Positions 1-6,281 are shown, counted from the first letter of the stretch. The stretch is 9,156 bases of DNA from Spirochaetia bacterium (GCA_021736545.1 JAIPFS010000044.1:1-9156); one strand, 5' to 3'. Translations and numbers: made by a program. The notes: generated by a model not told the origin, from the letters alone.

Positions 1-1
1 G

Positions 2-1114
2 GGACCGCTTTTCCCGAAAAAGACCCTATTCTGCACAGTTTTAATCCACATCGATAATTATTTGAAAAAAAGAACACACATACATACCGCCCTTCTGGAA
101 GAGGACATTCAAAACAGCTTGAAAAAGACGTATCCAAAATCTTTGACCACATACATGGATAATGGAGAATATTTATGCCTAATGCCGGAAAGAACAAACG
201 GATTTATTGATGATGATACCTCCGTAAACGATAAACGTAAACTTCCTTACCAGTTTATTGATCTTGTTGAGCAGATACACAAATATTTAAGCAGCACAAA
301 AGGCATATCCGTAACCATAGCAGTTTCTTCTCCCTACAGCACACTCAGATCATTCCACGATTCTCTGGATCAGGTGCAGTCAAATATTAAATACCGAATG
401 TTCCTCGGAAAAAACCGCGTAATAAGCCCGGAAGCAGCCCAAGAACTGCAGGATTATGCCCCGGAAAAACTGGAGAAAAAACTCGAAGCAGCTCAGGCAG
501 CCCTGGATCTGCAGCATTTCACAGAACTGAAACAGCTGATCCGGGAAATATATCGAAAAGACCTGCCGGGAATGATGCAGTATCATTATGTCGCCTTCGC
601 CAATGCTTCTCTTGTTTCCCATCTTATCACGTATCTGGAAAGAAACCATATTGATTTAGAAACCTGCCTGGGTACCCCTTACCTGCCCTTTGATGAACTT
701 GAACATTTTGAGACGGTAAAAGAGATGGAGCAGTGGTTCCAGCGTATGCACAGTAAAATTGGAGAAACCAGAAATAGCGAATTGTATCCTGAAGCAGCAA
801 ACCCTCATATACGAAAAGCACTGGATATAATTGAACGTGAATATTTCCGGGATCTGCACCTGGAAACAGTTGCATCCTCACTTCATATGCATAAAGTCTA
901 TTTCAGCCGACTTTTTAAACAAGAAACAGGAAACACGTTTTATCAGGTTCTCCAGGAGTACCGTATTGAAAAATCAAAGCTTCTCTTGAGACGAACAAAT
1001 CTCAAGTTTTTTGAAATTGCTGAAAAAACGGGGTTTCATTCATATGATCACTTCTGTGTGGTTTTTAAGAAAATCACCGGCAGCACCCCCTCAGATTTTC
1101 AACAGCTGTCCTGA
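2..1114 (+). CDS. AraC/YesN-family transcriptional regulator, 5'-truncated by the window edge
   Basis: The frame is open from base 2 with no stop or convincing start, so the gene begins outside the window; the TTG at 62 lies inside the conserved region and has no Shine-Dalgarno sequence. The visible 370 codons hold two parts. The first (up to about residue 165) contains FCTVLIHIDNY, NGEYLCLMPE, ISVTIAVSSP and KYRMFLGKNRVI, resembling the middle region of membrane-anchored AraC regulators that usually follows an N-terminal Cache sensor. The last 104 residues form a complete two-helix-turn-helix AraC domain, with LETVASSLHMHKVYFSRLFK as the first unit and FEIAEKTGFHSYDHFCVVFKK plus the GSTPSDF ending as the second. 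Such regulators typically sit beside the sugar ABC operons they activate, and an importer operon follows on the same strand. The signal sensed cannot be told from this fragment. Confidence 0.9.
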   Translation, partial: GPLFPKKTLFCTVLIHIDNYLKKRTHIHTALLEEDIQNSLKKTYPKSLTTYMDNGEYLCLMPERTNGFIDDDTSVNDKRKLPYQFIDLVEQIHKYLSSTKGISVTIAVSSPYSTLRSFHDSLDQVQSNIKYRMFLGKNRVISPEAAQELQDYAPEKLEKKLEAAQAALDLQHFTELKQLIREIYRKDLPGMMQYHYVAFANASLVSHLITYLERNHIDLETCLGTPYLPFDELEHFETVKEMEQWFQRMHSKIGETRNSELYPEAANPHIRKALDIIEREYFRDLHLETVASSLHMHKVYFSRLFKQETGNTFYQVLQEYRIEKSKLLLRRTNLKFFEIAEKTGFHSYDHFCVVFKKITGSTPSDFQQLS

Positions 1115-1124
1115 ACCCCGGGAA

Positions 1125-1259
1125 CCTCAATATCTTCATAACTCCAATATCTGCATAGACCCCGTCTAGTTCCAATAACTGCATAGCCGGAGTATCTGCA
1201 GAGAATCCCGATAGTTCTAATAACTGCATAGGACCATGCGCAGAACCGTTCTCTGTGCA
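1125..1259. repeat. Degenerate 45-bp tandem repeat, about three copies
   Basis: Units start near 1125, 1170 and 1215. Each opens with a TTCCAATAACTGCATAG-like 17-mer, seen as 1125-1140 (CCTCAATATCTTCATA), 1170-1186 and 1215-1231. The first two units hold a second related core (TATCTGCATAG at 1148, TATCTGCAGAG at 1193). The cores are spaced 17, 28, 17 and 28 bp, so the structure is a 45-bp unit with an internal half-repeat; the third unit is more diverged in its second half. The period is a multiple of three and both overlapping - frames stay open, giving a 15-residue repeated pattern (MQLLEL..), but I see no gene there. The array lies between the AraC gene and the importer promoter. Confidence 0.75.
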
Positions 1260-1292
1260 GATCCCTGCACAAGACCATGCGCAGAACCGTTC
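1232..1292. repeat. Perfect 20-bp direct repeat around a 7-bp inverted repeat
   Basis: GACCATGCGCAGAACCGTTC occurs at 1232-1251 and again at 1273-1292 with no mismatch, a spacing of 41 bp. Each copy ends in the 9-bp dyad GAAC-C-GTTC. Between the copies, TGTGCAG (1254-1260) and CTGCACA (1265-1271) form a 7-bp inverted repeat with a 4-base loop. The block ends 23 bp upstream of the -35 box at 1316, so it could bind a regulator, or it could be the last, more divergent part of the neighbouring repeat array. No protein can be assigned. Confidence 0.7.
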
Positions 1293-1315
1293 CCAATATA
1301 GAACAAAAATATTTC

Positions 1316-1344
1316 TTGACATCTCCCAGAACGCACCGTACAAT
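1316..1344 (+). promoter_or_regulatory. Sigma70-type promoter of the sugar importer operon
   Basis: A perfect -35 TTGACA (1316-1321) is followed after 17 bp by TACAAT (1339-1344), five of six matches to the -10 consensus. Transcription would start near 1351 and leave a leader of about 130 nt before the binding-protein gene, containing the dyad and direct repeats listed next. Confidence 0.7.
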
Positions 1345-1353
1345 ACAAAAAGA

Positions 1354-1382
1354 CTTAATTCATTATATAATAAGTAATTAAG
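1354..1382. promoter_or_regulatory. 29-bp imperfect dyad just downstream of the promoter (candidate operator)
   Basis: CTTAATT (1354-1360) and AATTAAG (1376-1382) are perfect 7-bp arms, with inner TTAT/ATAA pairing centred at 1368. The dyad covers the expected transcription start, the usual place for a repressor operator. It is AT-rich, so chance symmetry is possible. Confidence 0.4.
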
Positions 1383-1418
1383 TTAACTTTTCACGTATTA
1401 GGTTAATTTTTCAGGTAT
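1378..1418 (+). promoter_or_regulatory. Two AraC-style direct repeats, 20-bp period
   Basis: The 21-mers at 1378-1398 and 1398-1418 agree at 18 of 21 positions; the shared pattern is TTA.GTTAA.TTTTCA.GTAT. A 20-bp period places both on the same helix face, the arrangement used by AraC-family dimers. A weak second promoter lies just beyond: TTTTCA (1408-1413) and TATACA (1432-1437) with an 18-bp spacer, so the downstream repeat would overlap its -35, as expected for activation. The upstream AraC gene is the natural candidate regulator. That assignment is inference. Confidence 0.5.
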
Positions 1419-1479
1419 ACATCTTTTGGATTATACAGCAATTTCACTAGTACGGATAAAAAACAAAAAGGAGTTTTTT

Positions 1480-2811
1480 ATGAAAAAAAACGGACTCAAA
1501 ATCTTAACAGCTTCTCTGATGGCTTTGTTTCTCATCCTCGGCGGTATGACATTTGCTGAAGGACAGAAAGAAGCACCTGCAGCTGGAAAGGCTGCGGCCC
1601 CTTCATTAGAGGTTGAACTCACGAATGAACAGCCGACTGGCACCTTGGAAATTTTCTCCTGGTGGGCTGGTGATGAAGCACCTGCATTGAATGCTCTTAT
1701 CAAGGTGTTCGAGAAGAATTACCCTGAAGTTGAAGTAAAAAATGCAACTGTAACCGGCGGTTCAGGTGTAAATGCAAAAGCCGTTCTCAAAACAAGAATG
1801 CTCGGCGGAGACCCCCCTGAATCATTTCAGGTTCATGCTGGACAGGAACTTATTGGTACATGGGTAGCAGCAAACAGAATGCTGGATCTAACACCGCTGT
1901 TTGAAGAGCAGGGCTGGATGGACGTCTTTCCTGAAGACCTCATTAATCTGATCGGTACAGAAAATGGTATCTGGTCTGTTCCAGTAAATATTCATCGTTC
2001 AAATGTTATGTGGTATGTTCCTGAAAACCTGGACAAATGGGGTGTAGAAGTACCGGAAACATTGGATGAATTCCTTGAAGCTGCAAAAAAACTTGAAGCT
2101 AAAGGTGTTACTCCTCTTTCATTGGCAACAACATGGACCGTTAATCACCTATGGGAATCAACGGCACTCGGCGTTCTCGGAGCCGATGATTATGAAGCAC
2201 TCTGGAACGGCGACCTGTCATGGGATGATCCGAAGGTTGTTGAAGTGTGGTCAGTTTTCGATGAAGTTCTCTCCTACACCAATAATGATGCAGCTTCCCT
2301 ATCCTGGCAGCAGGCAACTGATCTGGTGGTACAGGGCGATGCAGCCTTTAACGTTATGGGAGATTGGGCTGCAGGATATATGATGACAACCCTTGGTCTG
2401 GAAGCTGATGAAGAATTCGGCTGGACAGCTTCTCCGGGTACAAACGGAAACTTTATGTTCCTGGCAGACAGTTTCGGCTACCCGAAGGGCAGCAAAAATC
2501 CGGCAGCAACATTAGCTTGGTTAAAAACATGCGGATCAAAAGAGGGTTCAGATGCATTCAATCCTCTAAAGGGATCAATTTCCGCCAGAACTGACAGTGA
2601 TTTGTCAAAATATAATACCTATGCCCAGTCAGCGGCAAAAGACTTCCAGTCAGACAGAATCGTCGGCAGTCTTGCTCATGGAGTTGTTGCAAATGAAGGT
2701 TTTATGAATGACTTCTCAACAGTTATGGAAATGTTCCTGAACAGCAGAAATCCCCAGCAAGCAGCAAACGCTTGTCAGGCTATTGCTATTCAGAACGGAT
2801 TATACAAATAA
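1480..2811 (+). CDS. Glucose/mannose-type ABC transporter periplasmic substrate-binding protein
   Basis: The protein has 443 residues. The ATG at 1480 is chosen because AAGGAG (1468-1473) sits six bases upstream and a signal peptide follows directly (MKK, hydrophobic 7-22, TFA before EG, cleavage about residue 26); the in-frame TTG at 1426 would add a non-signal extension without a ribosome site. There is no lipobox cysteine, so it should be a soluble periplasmic protein. It belongs to the SBP_bac_1 family and, from memory, is closely similar along its whole length to the Thermus thermophilus glucose/mannose-binding protein (GtsA-like): LEIFSWWAGDE (56-66), VLKTRMLGGDPP (102-113), FQVHAG (116-121), GIWSVPVNIHRSNVMWY (163-179), AAFNVMGDWAAGY (288-300), NPLKGSISAR (361-370). 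Trp and His residues in these blocks are typical hexose-site positions. It is first in an importer operon with the two permeases. Glucose or mannose is inferred, not proven. Confidence 0.93.
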   Translation: MKKNGLKILTASLMALFLILGGMTFAEGQKEAPAAGKAAAPSLEVELTNEQPTGTLEIFSWWAGDEAPALNALIKVFEKNYPEVEVKNATVTGGSGVNAKAVLKTRMLGGDPPESFQVHAGQELIGTWVAANRMLDLTPLFEEQGWMDVFPEDLINLIGTENGIWSVPVNIHRSNVMWYVPENLDKWGVEVPETLDEFLEAAKKLEAKGVTPLSLATTWTVNHLWESTALGVLGADDYEALWNGDLSWDDPKVVEVWSVFDEVLSYTNNDAASLSWQQATDLVVQGDAAFNVMGDWAAGYMMTTLGLEADEEFGWTASPGTNGNFMFLADSFGYPKGSKNPAATLAWLKTCGSKEGSDAFNPLKGSISARTDSDLSKYNTYAQSAAKDFQSDRIVGSLAHGVVANEGFMNDFSTVMEMFLNSRNPQQAANACQAIAIQNGLYK

Positions 2812-2829
2812 CTAGAAAAAAGTGTATAC

Positions 2830-2851
2830 GGCCGGCCGAAATTGGCCGGCC
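2830..2851 (+). terminator. GGCCGGCC hairpin between binding-protein and permease genes (attenuator or mRNA stabiliser)
   Basis: GGCCGGCC at 2830-2837 and 2844-2851 pair across a six-base loop (GAAATT). The very GC-rich 8-bp stem begins 18 bases after the binding-protein stop and is followed only by CTTTCGTTCC, a poor U-tract, so full termination is unlikely. Such hairpins often protect the binding-protein transcript and lower permease expression. Confidence 0.65.
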
Positions 2852-2895
2852 CTTTCGTTCCTCCAAAGGGACGTCCAATAATGGTTGGGATAATT

Positions 2896-4026
2896 ATGAA
2901 TTCAATTAATGAAAAACAGAAAAATACATTATTTGCAGTACTTACGGTACTCCCATCGGTAATACTCATTGGTATATTCATATATGGCTTTATCGGTAAT
3001 ACCATATATCTCTCATTCACCGACTGGGGAGAGGGTGCCGGCTTAACTGAGAATGTGAGCAAAAATTTTGTAGGACTAAAGAATTATAGAGAGCTTTTCT
3101 CCGGTTTTATCCACGGTCGCTTTCGCCAGGATCTTGTGAATACTGTGTATTATTCATTCTTTCTTTTAGGCGGAACTCTGCTCTTCGGACTCTTCTTTGC
3201 AATCCTCCTTGATCGATCCTTAAAATATGAAAGTGTGTTCCGTACGATTTTCCTCTACCCTATGGCTCTATCGTTTATTGTTACCGGAACAATCTGGCGA
3301 TGGCTCCTAGCCCCTAAGGGAGGCTTTAACCTTATCCCAACCATCTTCGGGCTGCCGAAAAGTGATTTTCTCTGGACCAGCAGCCGAGCTTCTATACTGA
3401 ATTTCAACTGGCAGATCCTGCCGCGGTACATTTTTGCAATTGCCGCTCTAGTGCTTCTGATACCCATGGTAAAGTCTTTCTACCAAAGGAAAACCTCACT
3501 AAAGAAACAGATAAGTCTTTCGGTAAGTTTCGGTGTTTCGTTGCTTTTTGCCCTGTTTCTTTATAAGATTTTTCCTCCCCTCCTGCCGTATGAAGAGATG
3601 CATGGCTTTAATTTGGCAACCATCGGTATCTGTATAGCCGCAATATGGCAGTACTCAGGATATACTATGGCCTTATATTTAGCAGGACTGAGAGGCCTTT
3701 CAGAGAGCATACGGGAATCCGCACGTCTGGACGGCTGCAATGAACTGCAGTACTACATAAAAATTGCCATTCCCAACCTGAAACCGATTACTTTGAGCGC
3801 TGTTATCATACTTGCACATATTTCTCTGAAGTTGTTTGATTTAATTTTTGCCATGGCTGGAGCAGATAACGCTAATACCGGTCACCCCTCAATAAATATG
3901 TACCTGACGACATTTCGGGCGAACAATTTTGCACTCGGAGCTTCAATTGCCGTAATATTATTCATTATCGCAGCTCTCTTTATCATTCCGTATATGATAC
4001 ATACCCATAAAGGAAGGGAGGCCTGA
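2896..4026 (+). CDS. Sugar ABC transporter permease, MalF/UgpA type, with extra membrane segments
   Basis: It is a BPD_transp_1 inner-membrane permease of 376 residues that should pair with the next gene product. Start: the ATG at 2896 has GGGA five bases upstream; an in-frame ATG at 2881 (AAAGGGA nine bases upstream) is nearly as good and adds five residues. The TTG at 2842 lies in the hairpin and is unlikely. Membrane segments fall near residues 13-33, 83-105, 116-137, 240-266, 297-321 and 345-368. The ATPase-docking EAA loop is at about 270-296 (RESARLDG, then KIAIPNLKP). Sugar permeases of this type usually have about 290-310 residues; the surplus lies mainly between the third segment and the EAA-preceding segment, where two more hydrophobic stretches occur at about 177-193 and 206-226 around a Lys/Arg-rich turn (KSFYQRKTSLKK). 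The role in hexose import is inferred from the adjacent binding protein. Confidence 0.92.
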   Translation: MNSINEKQKNTLFAVLTVLPSVILIGIFIYGFIGNTIYLSFTDWGEGAGLTENVSKNFVGLKNYRELFSGFIHGRFRQDLVNTVYYSFFLLGGTLLFGLFFAILLDRSLKYESVFRTIFLYPMALSFIVTGTIWRWLLAPKGGFNLIPTIFGLPKSDFLWTSSRASILNFNWQILPRYIFAIAALVLLIPMVKSFYQRKTSLKKQISLSVSFGVSLLFALFLYKIFPPLLPYEEMHGFNLATIGICIAAIWQYSGYTMALYLAGLRGLSESIRESARLDGCNELQYYIKIAIPNLKPITLSAVIILAHISLKLFDLIFAMAGADNANTGHPSINMYLTTFRANNFALGASIAVILFIIAALFIIPYMIHTHKGREA

Positions 4027-4027
4027 T

Positions 4028-4849
4028 ATGAATAAACAAAAAACGCTGCGGCTGCTGTATTATTTTCTTATGCTGATCCTTGTCCTCATTTTTCTTGTTC
4101 CCATGTACATGACTCTGGCGACAGCGCTGAAGGATCCGGCAAATATAAATTTAGCTACTTCATGGAGTTTTCCCAAAAAGTTGAACTGGAACAGCTTCGG
4201 TGAAGCCTTCAATATGCTGAAACCGAACTTCTTCAATAGCGTACTTCTAACCTTTTTTGCAACAATTATTTCTGCTTTTATTGGTTCGCTGAACGGATAT
4301 GTTTTCTCCAAGAATAAATTTAAAGGGAGTGAAATTATTTTCACCCTCCTTCTTTTCGGCATGTTTCTTCCCTACCAGATCATTCTAATACCGCTGTTCC
4401 AAGTACTCAGAACTCTCGGATTGTACGGTACACTTGCAGGGCTTATTTTAGCTCACGTAGTCTATGGTATTCCCATCGTCACTATGATTTTCAGGAATTT
4501 TTATGACCAGATTCCGGATTCAATTATTGAATCAGCTCAGCTGGACGGTGCCCATTATTTTCAGCTGTATCGATCATTGATTCTGCCCCTCTCGATTCCC
4601 GGATTTGTGGTCGTCGGCATCTGGCAGGTAACGCAGATTTGGAATGAATTTCTGTGGGGGATCACCCTTACCCGACCCAATGCGTATCCAATAACGGTAG
4701 CTCTTGCGCAGCTCGCTGGAGGTCAGGCTGTAAGCTGGAACCTACCCATGGCTGGAGCCATCCTAGCAGGTCTTCCTGTTCTTATTGTGTATATTTTCCT
4801 CGGAAAATACTTTCTGAAAGGGCTTCTGGCAGGATCTGTAAAGGAATAA
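4028..4849 (+). CDS. Sugar ABC transporter permease, MalG type
   Basis: This 273-residue inner-membrane permease has the normal family length. Six hydrophobic segments lie near residues 11-31, 70-92, 103-126, 135-157, 189-211 and 238-262. The EAA loop that contacts the ATPase is at 165-187 (IIESAQLDGA, then LILP), followed by the typical IWNEFLWG block (204-211). The ATG follows the previous stop by one base, with GGAGG (4017-4021) six bases upstream, so translation is probably coupled to the MalF-type gene. It completes an importer operon of binding protein plus two permeases. No ATPase gene follows; a multifunctional MalK/MsmK-like ATPase encoded elsewhere is the usual solution. Confidence 0.95.
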   Translation: MNKQKTLRLLYYFLMLILVLIFLVPMYMTLATALKDPANINLATSWSFPKKLNWNSFGEAFNMLKPNFFNSVLLTFFATIISAFIGSLNGYVFSKNKFKGSEIIFTLLLFGMFLPYQIILIPLFQVLRTLGLYGTLAGLILAHVVYGIPIVTMIFRNFYDQIPDSIIESAQLDGAHYFQLYRSLILPLSIPGFVVVGIWQVTQIWNEFLWGITLTRPNAYPITVALAQLAGGQAVSWNLPMAGAILAGLPVLIVYIFLGKYFLKGLLAGSVKE

Positions 4850-4857
4850 GCATCTAC

Positions 4858-4896
4858 CGACGAAAGTCGCATACATCCACGGCCTTTGCCGTGGAT
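4858..4896 (+). terminator. Two hairpins after the importer operon, likely 3' end structure
   Basis: CGAC-GAAA-GTCG (4858-4869) is a short stem capped by a GNRA-type tetraloop. Five bases later ATCCACGGC (4875-4883) pairs perfectly with GCCGTGGAT (4888-4896) over a CTTT loop. There is no U-tract, so this may be a 3' stabilising structure or Rho-dependent end rather than a canonical intrinsic terminator. Confidence 0.5.
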
Positions 4897-4927
4897 TGCT
4901 GTTACCGATCCATTTAAGGAATAAGCT

Positions 4928-5002
4928 ATGGGAGAGATGCCGTTAGTCAAGAAAAGACTCTCAAAAGCAGAGAAGTTGATAGGCGTCTATAGAAAGCTCT
5001 AG
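4928..5002 (+). CDS. Possible 24-residue small ORF, unknown function
   Basis: An ATG at 4928 preceded by AAGGA (4916-4920, seven-base spacing) opens 24 codons ending in TAG. The peptide is basic (MGEMPLVKK, then RLSKAEKLIGVYRKL), could form an amphipathic helix and has no recognised family. It lies in the convergence zone and would be read through from the importer operon. The ribosome site repeats the sequence found at the end of the permease gene (AAGGAATAAGC at 4841-4851 and 4916-4926, 75 bp apart), so it may come from a local duplication. Chance is a fair alternative. Confidence 0.25.
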   Translation: MGEMPLVKKRLSKAEKLIGVYRKL

Positions 5003-5041
5003 AAAAAAAACCGATAATAGACGCTGGCAGGTGCTATCAGG
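5003..5041 (-). terminator. Candidate intrinsic terminator of the E1 operon
   Basis: On the - strand, CCTGATAG (5041-5034) can pair imperfectly, with a bulge, with CTATTATCGG (5020-5011), immediately followed by an uninterrupted run of eight T (5010-5003). It lies about 25-60 bases beyond the E1 beta stop. The T8 is convincing; the stem is only moderate. Confidence 0.5.
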
Positions 5042-5047
5042 AATTGA

Positions 5048-5081
5048 AAGGCCATGTATTTATTTACAAAATCATGGCCTT
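5048..5081. repeat. 9-bp inverted repeat overlapping the E1 beta stop codon
   Basis: AAGGCCATG (5048-5056) and CATGGCCTT (5073-5081) are perfectly complementary around a 16-base AT-rich loop. On the - strand the first arm comprises the last sense codons of the E1 beta gene and the stop lies in the loop. No good T-run follows on either strand, so it is more likely a 3' end-protecting or accessory structure than a full terminator. Confidence 0.5.
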
Positions 5082-6281
5082 CACTTTCTCTACGATATCC
5101 GCTGTCGTCGGCACTGCAGCATCTTCAAGCACCTTCGAAAAGGGCATGGGTATGTCCTTGCCCGCAAGTCGGGCTGCGGGGGCAAGCAGCTTTCGACTGA
5201 CATCATGTTCCGCTATCCGTGCTGCAATTTCCGCTCCGAAGCCGCCGGTCTTTACAGCTTCATGTACAATCAGAACTCGCCGTGTCTTCATTACTGAAGC
5301 AAGAACCGTCTTTTCATCGTAGGGAACGAGTGTTCTCAGATCAACCACCTCGCTTTCAATACCATTCCCCTTCAGCTTCCCTGCAGCCTCCAGTGCTCGT
5401 GGAACCATTCTGCCGTAGGTGACTATGGTGATATCATCTCCCTGTCTTTTCACATCCGCCTTTCCTAAGGGAATGACATAATCAGCCGCTGCATCAGGAA
5501 CAATTCCTTCCGTCTTATACAAGGTTTTCTGCTCAAAGAAGAGCACAGGATTATCATCACGTATCGATGCTTTCAGCAAACCTTTGGCATCAGCAGGATT
5601 TGAAGGAACCACAACTTTCAGACCCGGTGTGTGGGCAAACCAGGCTTCAATACTCTGGGAGTGCTGTGCCCCAGCCCCGGTACCGCTGCCGCCGGGCATT
5701 CTGATGACCATGGGTACGGAAAATGCTCCGCCGAACATGTAACGCATCTTCGCAGCATGATTCACCACCTGATCCATCGCTACGGTAAGGAAATCACTGA
5801 ACATGATCTCTACCACCGGCCGTGTCCCCGTCATGGCGGCTCCTACCGCCGCTCCAGTGAAGCCTGATTCAGAGATCGGTGTATCCCGGACCCGTTCAAC
5901 GCCGAAATCATCCACCAGTCCCCCGAGAACACCGAAAGACCCTCCATATGCCCCGACATCCTCTCCCATCACAAAAACCCTGATATCCCGCTGCATCTCT
6001 TCTGAAATAGCTTCATAAACAGCCTGAGCATATGTCCTGCGCCGTTCCACCGATTCTGCCGAATCCCTGGAACCATCGGAACCAGTGTGGGTGTGGATTT
6101 TTTCTCCGACAGTGTGGATTTTTTCTCCGAGACCATTTCCACATTTTTTTGTGTGGATTTTTTCTCCGACAGTGTGGATTTTTTCTCCGAGACCATATCC
6201 ACATCTGAGACCATTTCCACCATCATGTTCCCGGCTGATTACTGCTGCATCCACATCTCCGCAATATGTTTTTCTATTCAT
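5064..6281 (-). CDS. Thiamine-diphosphate-dependent dehydrogenase E1 component, beta subunit (pyruvate/acetoin type), repeat-bearing N-terminus
   Basis: The protein has 405 residues. From about residue 80 it is a full-length E1 beta (family size about 325): RRTYAQAVYEAISEEMQ (81-97), the cofactor-site GEDVG (106-110), RDTPISESGF (132-141), then GAGAQHSQS, VVPSNPADAKGLL and the C-terminal transketolase-like domain with HEAVKTGGFGAEIAARI. It should form an alpha2beta2 E1 with the upstream gene product and decarboxylate a 2-oxoacid or cleave acetoin, passing the acyl group to a lipoyl E2; substrate is unresolved. The ATG at 6281 is chosen because it overlaps the upstream stop (ATGA) and has GAGGAGGA (6298-6291) nine bases upstream. 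Residues 7-79 are foreign to the family and include two copies of GLGEKIHTVGEKIHT. A GTG at 6050 would remove them but lacks a ribosome site. Confidence 0.93.
   Translation of the reverse strand: MNRKTYCGDVDAAVISREHDGGNGLRCGYGLGEKIHTVGEKIHTKKCGNGLGEKIHTVGEKIHTHTGSDGSRDSAESVERRRTYAQAVYEAISEEMQRDIRVFVMGEDVGAYGGSFGVLGGLVDDFGVERVRDTPISESGFTGAAVGAAMTGTRPVVEIMFSDFLTVAMDQVVNHAAKMRYMFGGAFSVPMVIRMPGGSGTGAGAQHSQSIEAWFAHTPGLKVVVPSNPADAKGLLKASIRDDNPVLFFEQKTLYKTEGIVPDAAADYVIPLGKADVKRQGDDITIVTYGRMVPRALEAAGKLKGNGIESEVVDLRTLVPYDEKTVLASVMKTRRVLIVHEAVKTGGFGAEIAARIAEHDVSRKLLAPAARLAGKDIPMPFSKVLEDAAVPTTADIVEKVKAMIL
6091..6224. repeat. In-frame tandem repeat array (60-bp period, 21-bp subunits) inside the E1 beta gene
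   Basis: Two 60-bp units, 6091-6150 and 6151-6210, are identical for their first 46 bases and differ mainly in the last nine. Each contains two 21-bp subunits (6091-6111 and 6112-6132; 6151-6171 and 6172-6192) starting GTGTGGATTTTTTCTCCGA, plus an 18-bp spacer of the CCATTTCCACA type. A further 18-bp partial copy follows at 6211-6224, and GAGACCAT recurs at 6189 and 6207. All periods (18, 21, 60) are multiples of three, and the two 60-bp units contain no stop in any of the six frames except at the very end of one + frame. On the coding strand they give two copies of GLGEKIHTVGEKIHT. Confidence 0.92.

Noticed and set aside
1074..1343. 89-codon - strand frame (and a 65-codon overlapping one) across the repeat region
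   Set aside because: It overlaps the end of the AraC gene and the importer promoter, has no ribosome site, and stays open because the repeat period is a multiple of three.
1426..1479. TTG start giving 18 more residues on the binding protein
   Set aside because: It would place a charged stretch before the signal peptide and has no ribosome site.
6048..6050. GTG as the true E1 beta start, leaving the repeat as untranslated leader
   Set aside because: No nearby Shine-Dalgarno sequence, whereas the ATG at 6281 has GAGGAGGA and an ATGA overlap with the upstream gene. It cannot be fully excluded without protein data.
6091..6210. CRISPR-like array
   Set aside because: The repeats are adjacent with no unique spacers of constant length, lie inside a coding gene, and no cas genes are present.
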